Shown in pieces: positions 12,885-27,997 of a stretch of 64,000 nucleotides of DNA. The notes below the pieces were generated by a model. That model was not told the origin of the DNA. It did no database searches and saw nothing but the letters and a program-made list of their open reading frames with translations. Position 1 is the first letter of the stretch; every line of letters starts with the position of its first letter. A program made the translations under genes and the position numbers. Source of the stretch: Rhinolophus ferrumequinum (Eukaryota; Chordata; Mammalia; Chiroptera; Rhinolophidae); the NCBI RefSeq assembly GCF_004115265.2, contig NC_046287.1:78105611-78169610 (forward strand). The letters run 5' to 3'.

Positions 12885-13479
12885 TTGGGGCAGATGCAAA
12901 GTATTTCACATTTACCATCTCTTTCATCAATTTCTCTCCCCGTAAATATAAAATTTTCCTTCCTGCTAAGGTTGATGGAAATCTCCGTGCTGATAATATC
13001 TATAGCCCTTCTCCCAAAGCAGGATCCCAGAGAAACTTGGCAAGAAACACGGACTCTGGATCCAGCCTCCCAGTCTCAGCCTCAGGTCAAGCAGGTGGGC
13101 TGGTGGCCACAGGAACCACAGTTGATGACCCAGGTATCTGATCCCCTTAATCTGCAGGCAAGTGAGACAGTCACACAAAGCTGCCACCGGTGGCCCAGCA
13201 TGAGAGAGGGGCCAGCTGGTGAGAGAACCATTCTCTTGTGTCTGAGGAGAAAGAATGGGTTTCAGGCGCAGGCAAGCCAAGCCAAGCCCGCCTACCAAGC
13301 CTTTTCCATTGGCACACACCCCAAGTTCAGAAGGATCCCGTTGTATAAAGACTTTGGGAAAGGCACCTGTATTGGCCAGCGTACAATGACCGATAACCCA
13401 GCACAGAAGAAATGCAATTTCATGTCATCCTCCGCAGGTGGTGCATTTGAAAGACAAAACACAAAATAAAAATAGCAAC
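12885..13479. other. No gene supported
   Basis: A 194-codon + strand frame and a 117-codon - strand frame overlap here. Neither translation shows a domain, signal peptide or splice-bounded pattern I recognise, and the frame continues out of the simple repeat. I regard both as chance frames. Confidence 0.5.
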
Positions 13480-13695
13480 ATTTACTGAAAGCCTCTGATG
13501 TGCGCTGAGATTTCAGTCATTATCCCTACTCCTCCCGGTCACTTGTGCATGCTGGCATGTTGTTCCTATTATTACTATTTTACCGGTTAGGAGACTGGGG
13601 CTCCGAGACGAGAAGGAAGTTGCCTCAGGTCGCATAAGTGTAAGCAGCAGAGGCAGAGTTTGAACCCAGGTCTTTCCGGTTCCCGAGCTCAAGTT
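13480..13695 (-). repeat. MIR SINE, nearly full length
   Basis: This is the complement of the MIR consensus. It runs from 'aacatttactgaaagcctctgatgtgc' through 'attattactattttaccggttaggagactgggg' and 'gcagaggcagagtttgaacccaggtctttccgg'. The tRNA-like B box (GGTTCAAAC on the minus strand) is visible. Confidence 0.8.
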
Positions 13696-14639
13696 CTTCC
13701 ATTTCCCTTAAATAATTTTTGATTAATGGAAAAGTCTCATCCTCTTGGCAGGAAAAATCCATGTCATAATTCTGAAATGAGACCATTTTTAGGAGTATTA
13801 AGTGGGGTTTTCAAAGGTCCTTTATATTGACCGGGTGAAGCAGGGTCCCCTGTGGAAACTGCCTGGCACAGCTTTATTTTGCTAGGCCCCACGACTGGGT
13901 GGAGCTGTGGCCACATACCCCCTCCTTTGTAGCAGGTGGCCCTTGAGCAGGGAGCAGGTGTATTAACAGATAACAAGTTTATGAAAGAAAAGGCCATGAC
14001 AAAAAATATCGTTGGTTTACAAGGATTTTTTTTGCAAGGGGATTTAGGAGAGAAATCTCCCACCAGGCCCATTCACACACTGTTTTTGGGGAAACCGGAA
14101 TGGAACAACCTGTTGAGAGAACAAAGAGCTTTTTGTTTGGGGAGACAGGCGTACCTGACAGCAGCAGGTGCACTTGGTGGAGAGGCCCAAGGGGCCTCAG
14201 CCACCTGGGGCCGGGCAGTGCCTGCCTGGCTTTGAGTTGGAACTACCAGTCCTCCAGTGCCCCAGGCTGGTTCGAAGGTCTCTGGGACACAGGTGGCTGC
14301 TAAGATGGGTCCCCGGGAAGACTCACTGCTCTGGATAGGTCTGTAAGCATGTGACCTGAACTCCTCTACCGTGCTGCATGTTTGTTGAGATTTGAGGGGT
14401 CAGGCATGATTGTAGCAGAGTTTTCCCCAGCTCAGCTCCCCGAAGCCTGCCTGGGCTCCCCTCCACTGCCTCCGGGGGTGCTGATTTCCCACTTCTTACT
14501 GGTGTGTGTCTGAGTGTAGTGACCCTGACATACTAGGGGGCACGATTCCCAGAAGCCCAGATGCTTGTAGGTACTTAACTTATTTGATTGTTTTTCCACA
14601 GATGCTTTTCCATGCAGGCGTTGAATGTGGATTTCCAGG
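13696..14639. other. Intergenic DNA, no gene seen
   Basis: Only short overlapping frames on both strands (102 codons or fewer), with no recognisable product and no clear repeat. Confidence 0.5.
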
Positions 14640-14730
14640 CCAAAACTCTGAGACTCCAAGCTCCCTGAGGGCAGCGACCATGACCTGTGGCTGGCAGTAG
14701 ATGCTCAATAAACACTTGTTAACTGAGTGA
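14640..14730 (+). repeat. L2 3' tip
   Basis: The text 'ctccctgagggcagcgacc', then 'gatgctcaataaacacttgtt' and 'aactgagtgactga', is the diagnostic L2 3' terminus in sense orientation. Confidence 0.65.
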
Positions 14731-15599
14731 CTGAGAACTTTTTGAGTTTTCTAGAGTCTACCTCTTGTTTAAAGAGAAGGAACAGAATTTCATTCTATGT
14801 AAAGGACCATCCTGGAAGTTGTGCAACATGGTGGTCCCAGGCAAGCTGATCTAATGGCCCCAGGCAAGCTGGACACAGGCAGCGATGCAAATTCAAATTT
14901 TACCTTTTGGTTCCCTGAAACACATTCCCCATCTCCCGGCTGGGCTGACCGGTTCCCAGAGTCCTTAGGCTGACATTGCAGTCATTCTGGAATGCACAAC
15001 CCCAACCCCTCAGTCAACGAAGTCCAGAGCTCCCTAAGGTTGGAGGATTGACATGCGATCCTATGGAGCCCCAAACCTTCCTGAGTGAACCTGGCACTTG
15101 TCAGAAGGAATCTACCCTTGGGTGTTCGGAAAGTCAGCCGCAGAATCCAAAAGGCTGCGAGCAGAAGTTACCAGTCCACTGTGCCTTGGCCCTCTGTGTC
15201 TCTTGCTTTTCATCTTCTCTGTGAGTAAACTCATCCCAGCCCAGGGCTTCACTTATTGTTCATGGGTCTCTCTTCAAACCTCACCTCCAGCTGCAGCTTC
15301 TCCCCTGCTCATGAGACCCATGAAGCCACAGGGGTGGACCACAGGCAGCTGGAACTCCACACGTTCAGGATGGAGCTCAGTTCTGCCCATCCCCGCCTTC
15401 CCACCTGTCCCCACCTGCTGCACCTCTAGTTCTCATCTTGGTTAAGGCTGTCCCTTTCCATACATTAGTACTGAAATCTCTTCCTCTCGCTCTTACAGGT
15501 CACTGGGTTCTGGCGATTCTGCCTTCATGAGCTCTTCCTGACGCCCTGTTTTTATGGCTCCTGCCCTAGATTAGGTCTCCCAGCTCTGCTTTCACTACT

Positions 15600-16940
15600 G
15601 AAGAACCTTCTAACTGGTCTCTAGCTCATCCTCAACTCAAACCTGATAATGTCAAGCTCTTGCTCCCAATCATTTTGTAGCTTCCCCTTTCTTGTAGGAC
15701 ATTCTCATTCTCACACGGCAAGTATGGGCTCAGGCCTCAGCCACTCAGAGTCTTTGCTGTGCTCTTTGTTCTCCACCTCTCAGCAGAGCCAGGCAAGTCG
15801 GTCACGCCACCGGACGAGAAGCGTCCTCCTTTCCTGGCTCCTGCACCCCACGTCTGATTTTCCACTAGTGCTTCACGGTTACCTGTGGGACTCACCCTCC
15901 TCTACCGCTCTCCAAGATGCTGGCACTCCCGAGTTTCGTTGTGCGCTGTCCTTTCGTCCCTCGTAATCCCTTAGTGATGACGTCTTTTCCGCGCCTTAAA
16001 TACCACCACAGGATAATGACTCCCAAGGTAGGCTTCCAGCTCGGGGGTCTGCGCATCAGCTGTTTCCGTCCAGCCACCTACTCTCATCCCTCTGTGGATG
16101 ACTGAGAAGTTCTCGAGTGTAACACAACCCAAAGAACTCTTGACTCTTCTCATCCTTTTCTCTCCTCGGGTCTTTCCCGTTTCAGTACCTGTTGCCACTA
16201 GTCACCCAGAGGCGAAAACCCAGCTCCGTAGTGTCGCCATCTACTCCTCATCCCATGTCACTGTCTGCTCCTCATCCCCCACAGGGCTCATCAGCAGGTC
16301 CCGCCTACTCAGTCTCCAGAGAACACATTCTTCCATTTCTCGGCATCTCCACAACTCCGTCCCCAGACTGAGCAACACCCTCTCCACTGCAAGAACCCCT
16401 GCCCTATCCATTCCTTCCGGCAGCCGAAGGAGTTGATTAAAAACCAGACATTGGACCATGTCAATGCTCCAGGCTGCTGCAATGACACGGAAACCTCAGC
16501 CCGGGTCCCCACCCTCCTGGCCTGCAGGTGGCGTCACCTGTCCTGCACCGTCCTTGCCTCACTGATCCCCACTTCACCTTGCTCACAGGTTTGCCACCAC
16601 ACTGTCCTTTGCTTGGTTCCTGAAATAGGTCAAGAATGTCCCATCTGGCTTATACTCATGGTGCCTCTGTCTGGAATGGTTCCCCAGGTCTTTGGGTGAC
16701 TTTCTTGTTGGTTAGTCCTTGGCTCACATGCTATTTCTTCAGAGAGACTTAGACCATCCTGCATGAATCTTATCAGAGTCTGGGATCACCTTGTTCTTTC
16801 CTTTCCACTTGTTTATTGTCAATCTCCCTACCTGAAGGGCAAGGACTTGTGCATTTCTTAGTCATCCCTCTTACCCTTGGACCTAGCACAGTGCCAAACA
16901 CATAGTAGCTGCTCAATAAATATTTGTTGAGTAACTGATG
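15600..16940 (+). repeat. L2 LINE, long decayed copy
   Basis: The stretch has the C/T-rich, Ser/Pro-coding look of L2 sense strand and ends with a clear L2 3' terminus: 'ctgtctggaatggttcccc', 'ccacttgtttattgtcaatctcc', 'gaagggcaaggacttgtgc', then 'agctgctcaataaatatttgttgagtaactga'. The 5' extent is uncertain, and the part before about 16500 is weaker. Multiple open frames on both strands (up to 123 codons) are by-products of this composition. Confidence 0.6.
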
Positions 16941-17889
16941 ACTGTGACTCCAGCCCAGTTTTCTAGTGTTACCTCCTGTCATTCCCCCTGTCCACTTCGT
17001 CCTTCTGGCTGTTCACCAGGATCTGGAAAGAAGGGCTACCTACCATCACAGCTCTGCCTCTGCTCCTGTTGCCTCCACTTGGAGTCATGCCCTCCCACCT
17101 CCTATGCCCCTCCCCGGCTTCTAGGGCAGTTCTCAGACCACCGCAAGTGTTCATCAGTTAATGTGTGCAGGGAGTCTGGTCTCTCTCCCAGAGAAAAGAC
17201 AAATACTCTGAAGGCTGGGGCCCCAGCGGGGGCTGTGGATTTCTGCCAGAACGCAGCAGTGGGGGAGCATGTAAAGAGCCAGAATCTGAGCCTGGAGGCC
17301 AGGTCTTAGTCTTTACACTGGACCTAAACAGGTGTGTCAGGTCTCCAGGCCTCAGCTCCCTAGGAAATGAAGCTGCTGTGGCGTCTGAGTGTTGGGGAAG
17401 CCTTTGGGATCTCTAGACACTCACCTCCTGCAAGAGTAGGTGCCAGCGCTGTCACTGCTTTGCAATGATGTTCCTATTTGCTCACTGGAAATTAGCCTAC
17501 CATGAGGGCTGTGAGCCCAGGTTAACATTTAGAAAGGATTTACAAAGGAAAGAACCCAGCTCATCCCGAGATAGAGGGCTTTCATTCCTATTTGTGTAGC
17601 AGGTGGAAGTTGTGTCCTGGATGGACATTCCCATATTCCTCCCCTTAAATCCCCTTTGCTGTCAGTGTCTAATTTTACAGCCCCAAAGCCAGCATAAGCT
17701 CTCTTGGCTTCAGCCCTCACTGCTGTCGGATGTATTCAGCGGCTGACTCTGGACCAAGGAGGAAGCACTGTGCTCGATGAAAGCTGAGGGTTAGCAGGTA
17801 AAGCTTCCAGACAAAATGGAAAGGCAATGGTGACAATGGCCGAAGATGGCTTTTTACAGCAGGAAATGATTAAGGTCTGGACTTGGGTA
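16941..17889. other. Intergenic DNA, no gene seen
   Basis: Short overlapping frames only. There is no recognised domain, RNA gene or confident repeat. Confidence 0.5.
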
Positions 17890-18095
17890 TTCTATAGGCT
17901 CGGGCTTACTTCTCTGCTCTGTGGATGGCAAGCTAATTGGCTTATTTTAGTCTCTGATTCCTTATCTGTCAAATGGAGGTAATAATAGCACCTACGTTCA
18001 AAGTTTCTTGTGAGGATGAGTAAGATCACACAGATAAAGCCCTTATCCTAATGCCTAACAAGCAGTAAGTGCTCAATAAACACTGGCCATTATCA
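17890..18095 (+). repeat. MIR SINE
   Basis: Sense MIR: 'gattccttatctgtcaaatggaggtaataatagcacctac', then 'gtgaggatgagtaagatcacac' and 'cagtaagtgctcaataaacactggcc'. The 5' tRNA-like head is weak, while the core and L2-like tail are clear. Confidence 0.75.
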
Positions 18096-18599
18096 TCACA
18101 CTTTATTCTGTCTCTTAGTTCCATCGGTCGCTGCATGACAGGATATTCCCTTCAGTATCCAGAACTGAGATCTTGCACTATTTTCCAAGCACTGGTCCTT
18201 TTAAGACTTGGAATAAAATCTCAGCTGGGGCCTCAGATAACTAGGGGTTCAGAAACCCTCCACCCTCACACACCTGACCACATGAGGCTGAATCAGTGAG
18301 CCCCCCTAGCGACGCCTTTCTCTGATGGCAGCCTCGGACTGGCAGAAACAGCCAGGCAAGCAGCTGAGGTAAACTGCTCAGGCTGGCAGTGGCAGGAGTT
18401 TGTGCCAAACCTCTCAAAGTCTGCATAACCCAGAGAGTTTTGTTGTGACCATAGATTTAATCTGGAGCATAAAATTATAAAACTGAGGAGATTAAAAAAA
18501 AAAAGGACCATCTTTTCTATGCAATGCTTCCCATGCATGTCCTAGAATCTAGATTTGGTCAACAGCTTCATTACGGGTCAAGATGATTTACTTTTCATG

Positions 18600-18850
18600 A
18601 CAGATTTATTTTCCAAAAATGATCACAAAGGTATTTCCCACAGTCCCACAAGCTCTTCTAGAACCTTGCAATTCTCCCATCGAAAGATGGAGCCCATGTT
18701 CCCTCTCCTTGAATGGGGCAGGCCTTTGTGACTGCCTCGTCCAGGAGGCAATGGCACAAGTGATGAGGTGTGGCTTCCGAGACTGGGTCATCCAAGGTGA
18801 TTCAGCCTCAGCCGACACCACTGGGAGCAGCGATGACTTGTCCCCACTGA
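18600..18850. mobile_element. Possible LTR fossil fragment (MaLR/ERVL-like)
   Basis: The phrase 'ctttgtgactgcctcgtcc' followed by 'gtgtggcttccgagactgggtcatccaaggtgattcagcctc' recalls a family of old mammalian LTRs. Ends, orientation and exact family cannot be fixed by eye. It is an ancient fossil with no internal region. Confidence 0.3.
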
Positions 18851-19051
18851 GTGTCACCCAAACCACAGATTCATAAGCAACATACATGATTGTTAAAGTG
18901 ACTCCATTTTGGGATGGCTTATTTGGGGACATTTATCAACCCTTGCCCTGGGCTGACCAGTTTCCTAGAATGTGTGGCTTTGGGCAAACTAGGATGGTTG
19001 ATCACCCAAATCTTTGGTTTATCAGAAAAGACATCTTGGGCTCTAAGAGGG

Positions 19052-19134
19052 TTCTCCTTCTCCTTCTCCTTCTCCTCCTTCTCCTTCTTCCCCTCTTCCT
19101 TCTCCCTCCCCATTCTCCTCCTCCTCCTTCTTTT
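19052..19134. repeat. Polypyrimidine (TTCTCC)n tract
   Basis: Eighty-three bases that are pure C/T except for one A at 19112, built of TTCTCC/CTCCTT units. Frames through it give poly-Leu, poly-Ser/Phe or Lys/Glu- and Arg-rich runs, which explains several spurious open frames. Confidence 0.95.
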
Positions 19135-19329
19135 AGATTAATGTTCCTGAGACAGAGATAACGTAGTTCTCCACATGCTGAACAGTATGGTGGCAACAGT
19201 ATTTGTTTTCTGGTTGAATTTCACTCCACCGCACCACCCACCCCCCAAATCCTGCAGCAGCATGGTCTAAGCAGCTAATCCATGGCCTGAAATGTGGAGA
19301 GGGGAGCCTCCAGGCTGGGGGTGGGGCTT

Positions 19330-19500
19330 ATGCTTTCCAGTCTGTGGTTTGTTGCCCTGGGATTTCCTCTGCCTGGAATACTCCCCACCTCACCTGGCTC
19401 TCTTTTCATTTTTCTGAATTTTCTTATTTCCTGGTGGGCAGGTGGTTGTGTCCTTAGCACTTACTGCTTGGGAGGTGCTCAAAAAATTCTTATTTAAGTG
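19330..19500 (+). repeat. L2 LINE fragment
   Basis: Contains 'tttcctctgcctggaatactcccc' and, further on, 'cttagcacttactgcttgggaggtgctcaaaaaattctt', the spacing and order of an L2 3' end with internal loss. Confidence 0.5.
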
Positions 19501-19509
19501 CTGGAAGAA

Positions 19510-19870
19510 TCAATGAGTTGAGAGGACACTTGGAGGTTATTCAGTCCAACTCCCACCATAGCAGAAGTTTCCTCCACGAGAGGCCTGACAGGTAAGCATT
19601 AGCCTTTTATAAGCACCTTTGAGATAAAGAGCTCCTTACCTCCCCGAGCAGTCAATTCTATTAAAAAAGGGTTCAATGTGATATTAAGAATTACCTTTCT
19701 ATAACTGTGAATGATTGCTCTCTAGAACTTTCTCCATCCTGCCTGCCTCCCGGAAGGAAAGCTCTAGCTCCCTGGTATTCCATCCCTTGGTGATGAGGCT
19801 CTTCTTATTTTAGTCCACTGAGGACAGTAACATATCCTAAGGGATTCTGTAAGTCTGTCCAAGTTCAGAA
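19510..19870. repeat. CR1/L3 LINE remnant
   Basis: 'ggaggttattcagtccaactccc' followed by a decayed block with 'agaattacctttctataactgtgaa' and 'cccttggtgatgaggctc' resembles the 3' part of ancient CR1/L3 elements ('...catctagtccaaccc...', '...acccattggtcctagt...'). It is heavily diverged and the ends are approximate. Confidence 0.4.
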
Positions 19871-21883
<2,013 letters not shown>

Positions 21884-22117
21884 CTTGGACAAGATCAGAG
21901 GGACTTATTTTCTGCATCAAATGTACATGAGAAAAGGGTCTTTGTTATGTAACTAAACCTGTGCTGCTCACATTTTCTCATTTAATAACTATTTTTCTAT
22001 CCTAGATATCCATCCTCTCCAAATAGGGAGATGAGGCAGTCTTATATTTAAAAGAAAATTATTACGTTAAGCATTGAATAGGTCTGAGCAAAAAAGTTGC
22101 ATTGATCTAGTTATTTA

Positions 22118-22123
22118 AATAAA
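22118..22123 (+). terminator. Candidate CLDN24 polyadenylation signal
   Basis: An AATAAA hexamer about 235 bp after the CLDN24 stop, followed within 25 bp by a 'gtggtggtat' GU-rich stretch. This is the first canonical signal downstream of the gene, but cleavage is not visible from sequence. Confidence 0.45.
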
Positions 22124-22911
22124 AATGTGGTGGTATATCCAATATAGTCAGTATTAAGCTTTCATGTGTTAATTTTATATTAGAAACTTTTGTTTGTTTT
22201 TGTTGGTAGCTGAAAATGCTAATTAGTTTGTTTCCTAAAGAGAAAAACTAACAAACTGAAATCTTTCAGGCATTCTACATTGCTCAAACCACAGGTTAAG
22301 TCTATCCCTAAGTGCTATTTCCATAGTAGTAACTTTGGTCTTTTTTGATCAGAGGTGCTTTGTCTTTAGGAAATTACAAGGCACCATGTGTGACAGGGTT
22401 TTATGAGGCTGGAAGGTTTTCATTCAGTACATCCTGATACTCTCAGATTCAAAATACTGGCAAATCTCTCTTGTCTCTTTCCTCAAAAGCTTTTTTTTCT
22501 TCCTTAAAAGCTTTATATTTGAAACAGATGAACAATTAAAAAACTTTTGCTTGATATTGAGTTATTGACAGTTCATTTGCCGTAATAAAAACTGTCCTTT
22601 GTTTACTTAAAAATCACAAGCTTTTGTATATACATACTTTCGTTGTGTATAGAGAGGTGGTGATCCTAACCTACAAAGTCATTTTGCTTAACTTTTTTAC
22701 AGCATAGAAAGCATATTTAAGCAAAGAAAATAAAACAACAAAAAAAGAAACACTCAAGTGTTTATGCACATGTTTATGAATTTGACAGAAAGGCATATAG
22801 GTAAACAGATTTAATATTTAGTTCAATATTGTTTCACGTTATGAGGCGTATATAAGAATTAAAAAAAAATAGGCCTGATTTAAGGTCTAGAGGGATTTGT
22901 GATAAGACTGA

Positions 22912-22917
22912 TTTATT
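22912..22917 (-). terminator. Possible distal WWC2 polyadenylation signal
   Basis: AATAAA on the minus strand about 5 kb after the WWC2 stop, a distance compatible with the long WWC2 3' UTR known in human. Several other minus-strand hexamers lie nearer (for example near 24527 and 25389), so the choice is a guess. Confidence 0.2.
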
Positions 22918-23440
22918 TGGTTAAAAAATACTTTTCTTGAACCTATTTTTTAAAAATGGTAACATTTAGTGCTACCACAATATATGTACCAAGAATATGA
23001 GAACTGTAACAGATGAAAATCTGACAGGCGCAATTAGTAAGACATAAAGCGGTAGGAAGTGAACCGAAACTGTCTATTAAACTTTTTGCATTTAGACTTC
23101 TTAATTCTTTGACTTGTGAGAAAACTCAGGAACAACATGAAAGCCATTTAAACATTAACAATGAAAGGAGGATTACTACCACTTAGTGTCATTTTGGAGA
23201 CAAATTGCTTACTAGGAAATTGATCTTGGCCACACCTTGGCATTACTGGTTTGCAGAATTATTTCCCTATCCTTTTCTGAAACCTATTCAACATAAAATC
23301 AAACAATAGCAACTCTGGCAAGAATCCTCCTACATACACAATGAAAAAATATTTCTGAGCTCTGCAAGTGATAACATAAGCATCACACTTTTCCCAGCAA
23401 CCGAAAGGTAGGAGTTAGACTAAAGCTTGCAGGACTTTAA

Positions 23441-24103
<663 letters not shown>

Positions 24104-25120
24104 GCCAGCCATCAGTGGTGTCCACTCCTCAGGAGATGCTCGCCCAACCCTGGATTTGGTAGGATTTCCTAATACATGGTCACCCAGCCATTATGCTTAT
24201 GATTTTCTAAAATGCATTCTCCCTGTGGCTATTAGCTTCTTAAATTGTGATTTCTTTCTAAAACGATAAACCACTTTTATCTTCTACTGTGAAACCAAAA
24301 CAAATCAATACTTAATAGTAATCATACTCAGTACTGACGAATTTTTGTTTTAAAATAGATTCAGTGATTGTACAAAACTAGTAAATCAAACATTCTATTA
24401 GTACTTATATATTTTTGGTGTTATTCATAGAGATGAATATTTTGGGAATTGGAAATGTTACTGCTAATCATTTACTTCTTTCAAGTGTTTAAGATCACCT
24501 ACTTCATGAAACTATAATCTTGCTGCATATTTATTTAAAATGTATGACATCTGATTACACTAAAAAAACTGCTGGCTCTTTGAGAGCTGGAGAGGTGAGA
24601 TGTGGGACACATCATCTTATTAATCAGAGACCTCAGAGCCTCTGAGGAGACTTTCTCACAAGTTGTCCACATCCATTCAAGCCTTATTTACTATGTCAGA
24701 AGCAGAGGGCGGTCTTCTGTTTTGGAAGATTCCGTGAGATCTACTACACAAACGTGCCTTTGCTTCTGTGTCCTGTGCTCTGCTGTAGACGGCCAACGTC
24801 TCCTCCCTCCCCCAGTGGGGCAGCCACAGGGGACACTGCAGATCAGGACTGGGTTCATGGGCAGAGACCCTCCTGGGGCCAGTCCAGGCAGTGTGATGAC
24901 AGAGCTCATATTTTGGAGCCCTTCGTTTGCTTGCACAGAGAAAATACTCTGGATTTTTTTTTTTTTTTTTTTTTTTATCAGCAATACATATCATCCAACC
25001 AAGAAGTATTCACAAACAAACTGCTGGCTTGGGGAATTTTTCATGAAAGATTTTATATTTGCTTGGTACACGGTTCAAGTAAATTGTTGTGTTTGAGCCA
25101 ATCAGGGAAATTAACTGAAC

Positions 25121-25141
25121 AATAAACGACACTGAAATAAA
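25121..25141 (+). terminator. Candidate CLDN22 polyadenylation signals (two)
   Basis: AATAAA occurs at 25121 and again at 25136, about 1 kb after the CLDN22 stop, in AT-rich sequence. Paired hexamers in sense orientation make this the best candidate for the CLDN22 3' end, but AATAAA is frequent in such composition. Confidence 0.35.
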
Positions 25142-27930
25142 GTATTAGGCAATATGTATCTTTGTTTAAAAAAAACAAAAACTCACTGAATTTTTTTCCA
25201 CCCACGAACACTTGAAAAGTGCAGAAACCAAAGTTAATCTATGTGATGTATTTGCACACCTTTACAAACAAGACATTAAAACAGAAACATATTCAGAATT
25301 TAACCTGATTAAATATTTAGTTCAGTCCTGAGCTTTTGATATTTAATACAATATAGATAAAGTAATAGCAAAAAAAAAAAAGACTTTAAATTTATTTGAT
25401 TTGCATGCTACAGAGAGAGATTCAGCTAAACTTTGTTCATCTGGCCAGCAACATTCTTTTTGTACCTGTAACACTTAGATTCTGATATACAAAATTGTAA
25501 TAACATACTGATAATTCAAACTTGAGAACTAAATATTACATTCTTTTTACCCTGTGCAGAATAAATTCTACCTTTAAAAATAGCATTTATAATATTAAAA
25601 TTCATATTGTCTGTATGGTTTTGTGATCAAGTTATTAAAATGTTTTGTCACGGTGAATCATTTGGGTTAGTACAAATATGACAGGATTGTTAAAAGCTGC
25701 CTATAAATACATAACACAATTGCTGATTTTTAAAGTGTGGAAAAGGATTATATTAAAATAAGTTTCTCATGTTAGAAATGAGCAAATTTTATAAAATAAA
25801 ACCAAAAGCTTCGTGGTCACAACTGTTGACTACCAGCCTGAGACAGATTTTATTCTTTTATACTTGTCTGAAACTTTTTGTATTTTAAAAAGTAAACAGC
25901 TAATCTGATGATTTATAAAGCTGTAAATATTCCAATATAGGCTTTTCTATGTCCAACATTTAAAATGGCCAGAACCGAACTATATATTAAACAGAACATA
26001 AATAAGACCGTAAATAAATAAATGAAGAAAATAAAATCGTACGGTACAACTACACATATTCTATAAACATTTTCACGGTCAAATTAAGAAGCTGAAAACA
26101 GCTGACCTTCATTTAACTCTACATTAAATAAACTTCTGTCTTTCACATTTGACCTTGACAAGGATGAATGGTATTCTTTTTCTAGTTTTCCTTGGTCATC
26201 TAATAGAATGAACTGGACAGCCCTGAAGGTCTGTGCTCAGTCAATTCACGAGGCTGGTTTTTGTTCAAATTAGTGTCACGTCCAGTTATAGCTTCAAAGA
26301 CATTTGTATATAAGTGGTGGGACACTTAGGAAAAAATAATTAAAGTTCTAGGCTCAGGAATTGCTTAATTTGAATTTTGATTCTGATAAAATGAACTTTC
26401 CAAAATATGTATAATTACTTTCATGAAAATAAAAATTCTTGCTAATGAGGCTTAGGAATAGAACTTGGGGGCCACAGAATACGAAAGGGGCCCATTCCTT
26501 TAAGATGATTTTTGCATTTCTAAAAAAAAACACAAAAAACAAGAAACTGACTTAGTTTGCTATATAAGATAGCTAACCAAAATTCACCTCTGCCAGTATT
26601 ACAGATTGAGTGATGAGTATGACTTAAATTGCATAAAACTACTTTAAAAGCCTTTATGCTGGCAGAGCTACACTGGGGATTTGTTTCTTTTAAGAAGAGC
26701 TTGGATTGGGTAAGCTTAAGTTCTACACTGGAAGATGCTTTAGTCAGTTCACATCTCTCAATTTGTTCATCTAGAATGGCTTCTTTTAAACAAATGACTT
26801 AGTGTGTACATGAAATTAATAACCTCCCAGGCACACTCTTCTCTTTGCCTCCCAACTCCTTACCATAAATTATGGATAGGACCCCCTACATGAGAGCTGC
26901 AAAGTAATTGCTAGTAAATGTTAGAAATCTGTTAAATAAAGGATTAAAAAAAATTTTTTTTGGCAACTTTGATTCAGTCAAGAGGCCCTTCCTCTGTTCC
27001 TGGTTTCACCAAATGACTGCTGATGTATTTCCCTCCATGTCATCAGAATATCTGTCCTTAGACGAGGGGCCAACACGTTCTTCTACTTGACGCCACCCTC
27101 ATACCTAGGACAAAACATTGTGTGTGGTGCAAGCCAGGAACTCACATTTGAACACTCACCCTAAGTCAGAAGCAGCAGCTGCTCACTGCTCAATGCTTCA
27201 GTGCACTGTAGGGTAAGTGGCTTTCTCCTTTCATCTCCCTACCCTTGTCATAAATACAAAATCTTTAGCCAGCCAGGAGGCCTGCCCCTGTGCATTCTTA
27301 TGTTGTGGAACTCAGCATTTCGTTTTTGTTTTCTTTAGACAAACAGAAACGGACAAAAAGGAAACTGTTTTAAGGAAACAAAATGTTCCAACGTAGGTGA
27401 CAGAAATGAATACAGCACCTGTTTCAGGTGCACTTGGAACTGCACTGAAGCTTACGCTCATGATCAAATTCAAACGGAAAGAGCTGCTCTCTAGTACAAA
27501 AATGTCACATGGCGCTGTTGCCGCTTCACAGTCTCCTCACAAGAAAACAAAGGAAAAGCAAAAACCACCTTCTGCTCAACCGCGTTGTCTGTCAACAGTC
27601 AGTTCAATAGGATATACACTGGGTACTGCCTCGATTCCATTTTTACAAAACAAAGCCCACTGGCAGTACACATGCACTTACACATTCGTGTACCAGGTCA
27701 TTCCATTTTGGTTATCTGATTTTTTTGCTTTTTTAAACTTATAAGAATTACATTCAAGGTACTTTAGAAATTAACATGGTGAAAATCTGATGTGAAGTAA
27801 AAGCTCTTTAAGAGTTGATAGTTATAGTACAACCTCGCCGCCCCCCGCCCCCCGCAAAAGCCCCAATGTTCAGTCTTTTGCTCTCCCCTCAGAAATGAAC
27901 AGGTGAAAAATCATTTCTTCAGCAATGTAA

Positions 27931-27997
27931 TCACACGTCATCGGCTGGCAGGGACGGGATGCTTATCTTCGCTCTGGTGAAGTAGGCGATCTTCTCC
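27931..27997 (-). CDS. WWC2: WWC2 last coding exon (C-terminal 21 aa)
   Basis: The coding part is 67 bp: one base completing an Arg codon, then EKIAYFTRAKISIPSLPADDV and TGA. The acceptor is 'gcctctag|GGAG' on the minus strand, and the preceding exon ends 'TTCAG', so the junction codon is AGG (Arg). The final residues ADDV are the PDZ ligand conserved in WWC proteins; in the paralog WWC1/KIBRA the same ending binds PDZ proteins such as PATJ. Exon phase agrees with the upstream exon at 31678-31805. The recalled human C-terminus is the same, so identification is firm. Confidence 0.95.

Larger units (their letters stand above)
21884..23440. other. Spacer between CLDN24 and CLDN22
   Basis: AT-rich spacer of 1557 bp with no further gene or confident repeat. 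It should contain the CLDN24 3' UTR and the CLDN22 promoter/5' UTR. If the WWC2 3' UTR is as long as in human, its distal end may also reach this spacer on the other strand. Confidence 0.5.

Noticed and set aside
12885-13469. 194-codon plus-strand frame
   Set aside because: Overlapped by a frame on the other strand, starts at the edge of a microsatellite and shows no domain.
18914-19196. Leu-, Ser/Phe- and Arg/Lys/Glu-rich frames
   Set aside because: They are translations of the polypyrimidine tract at 19052-19134.
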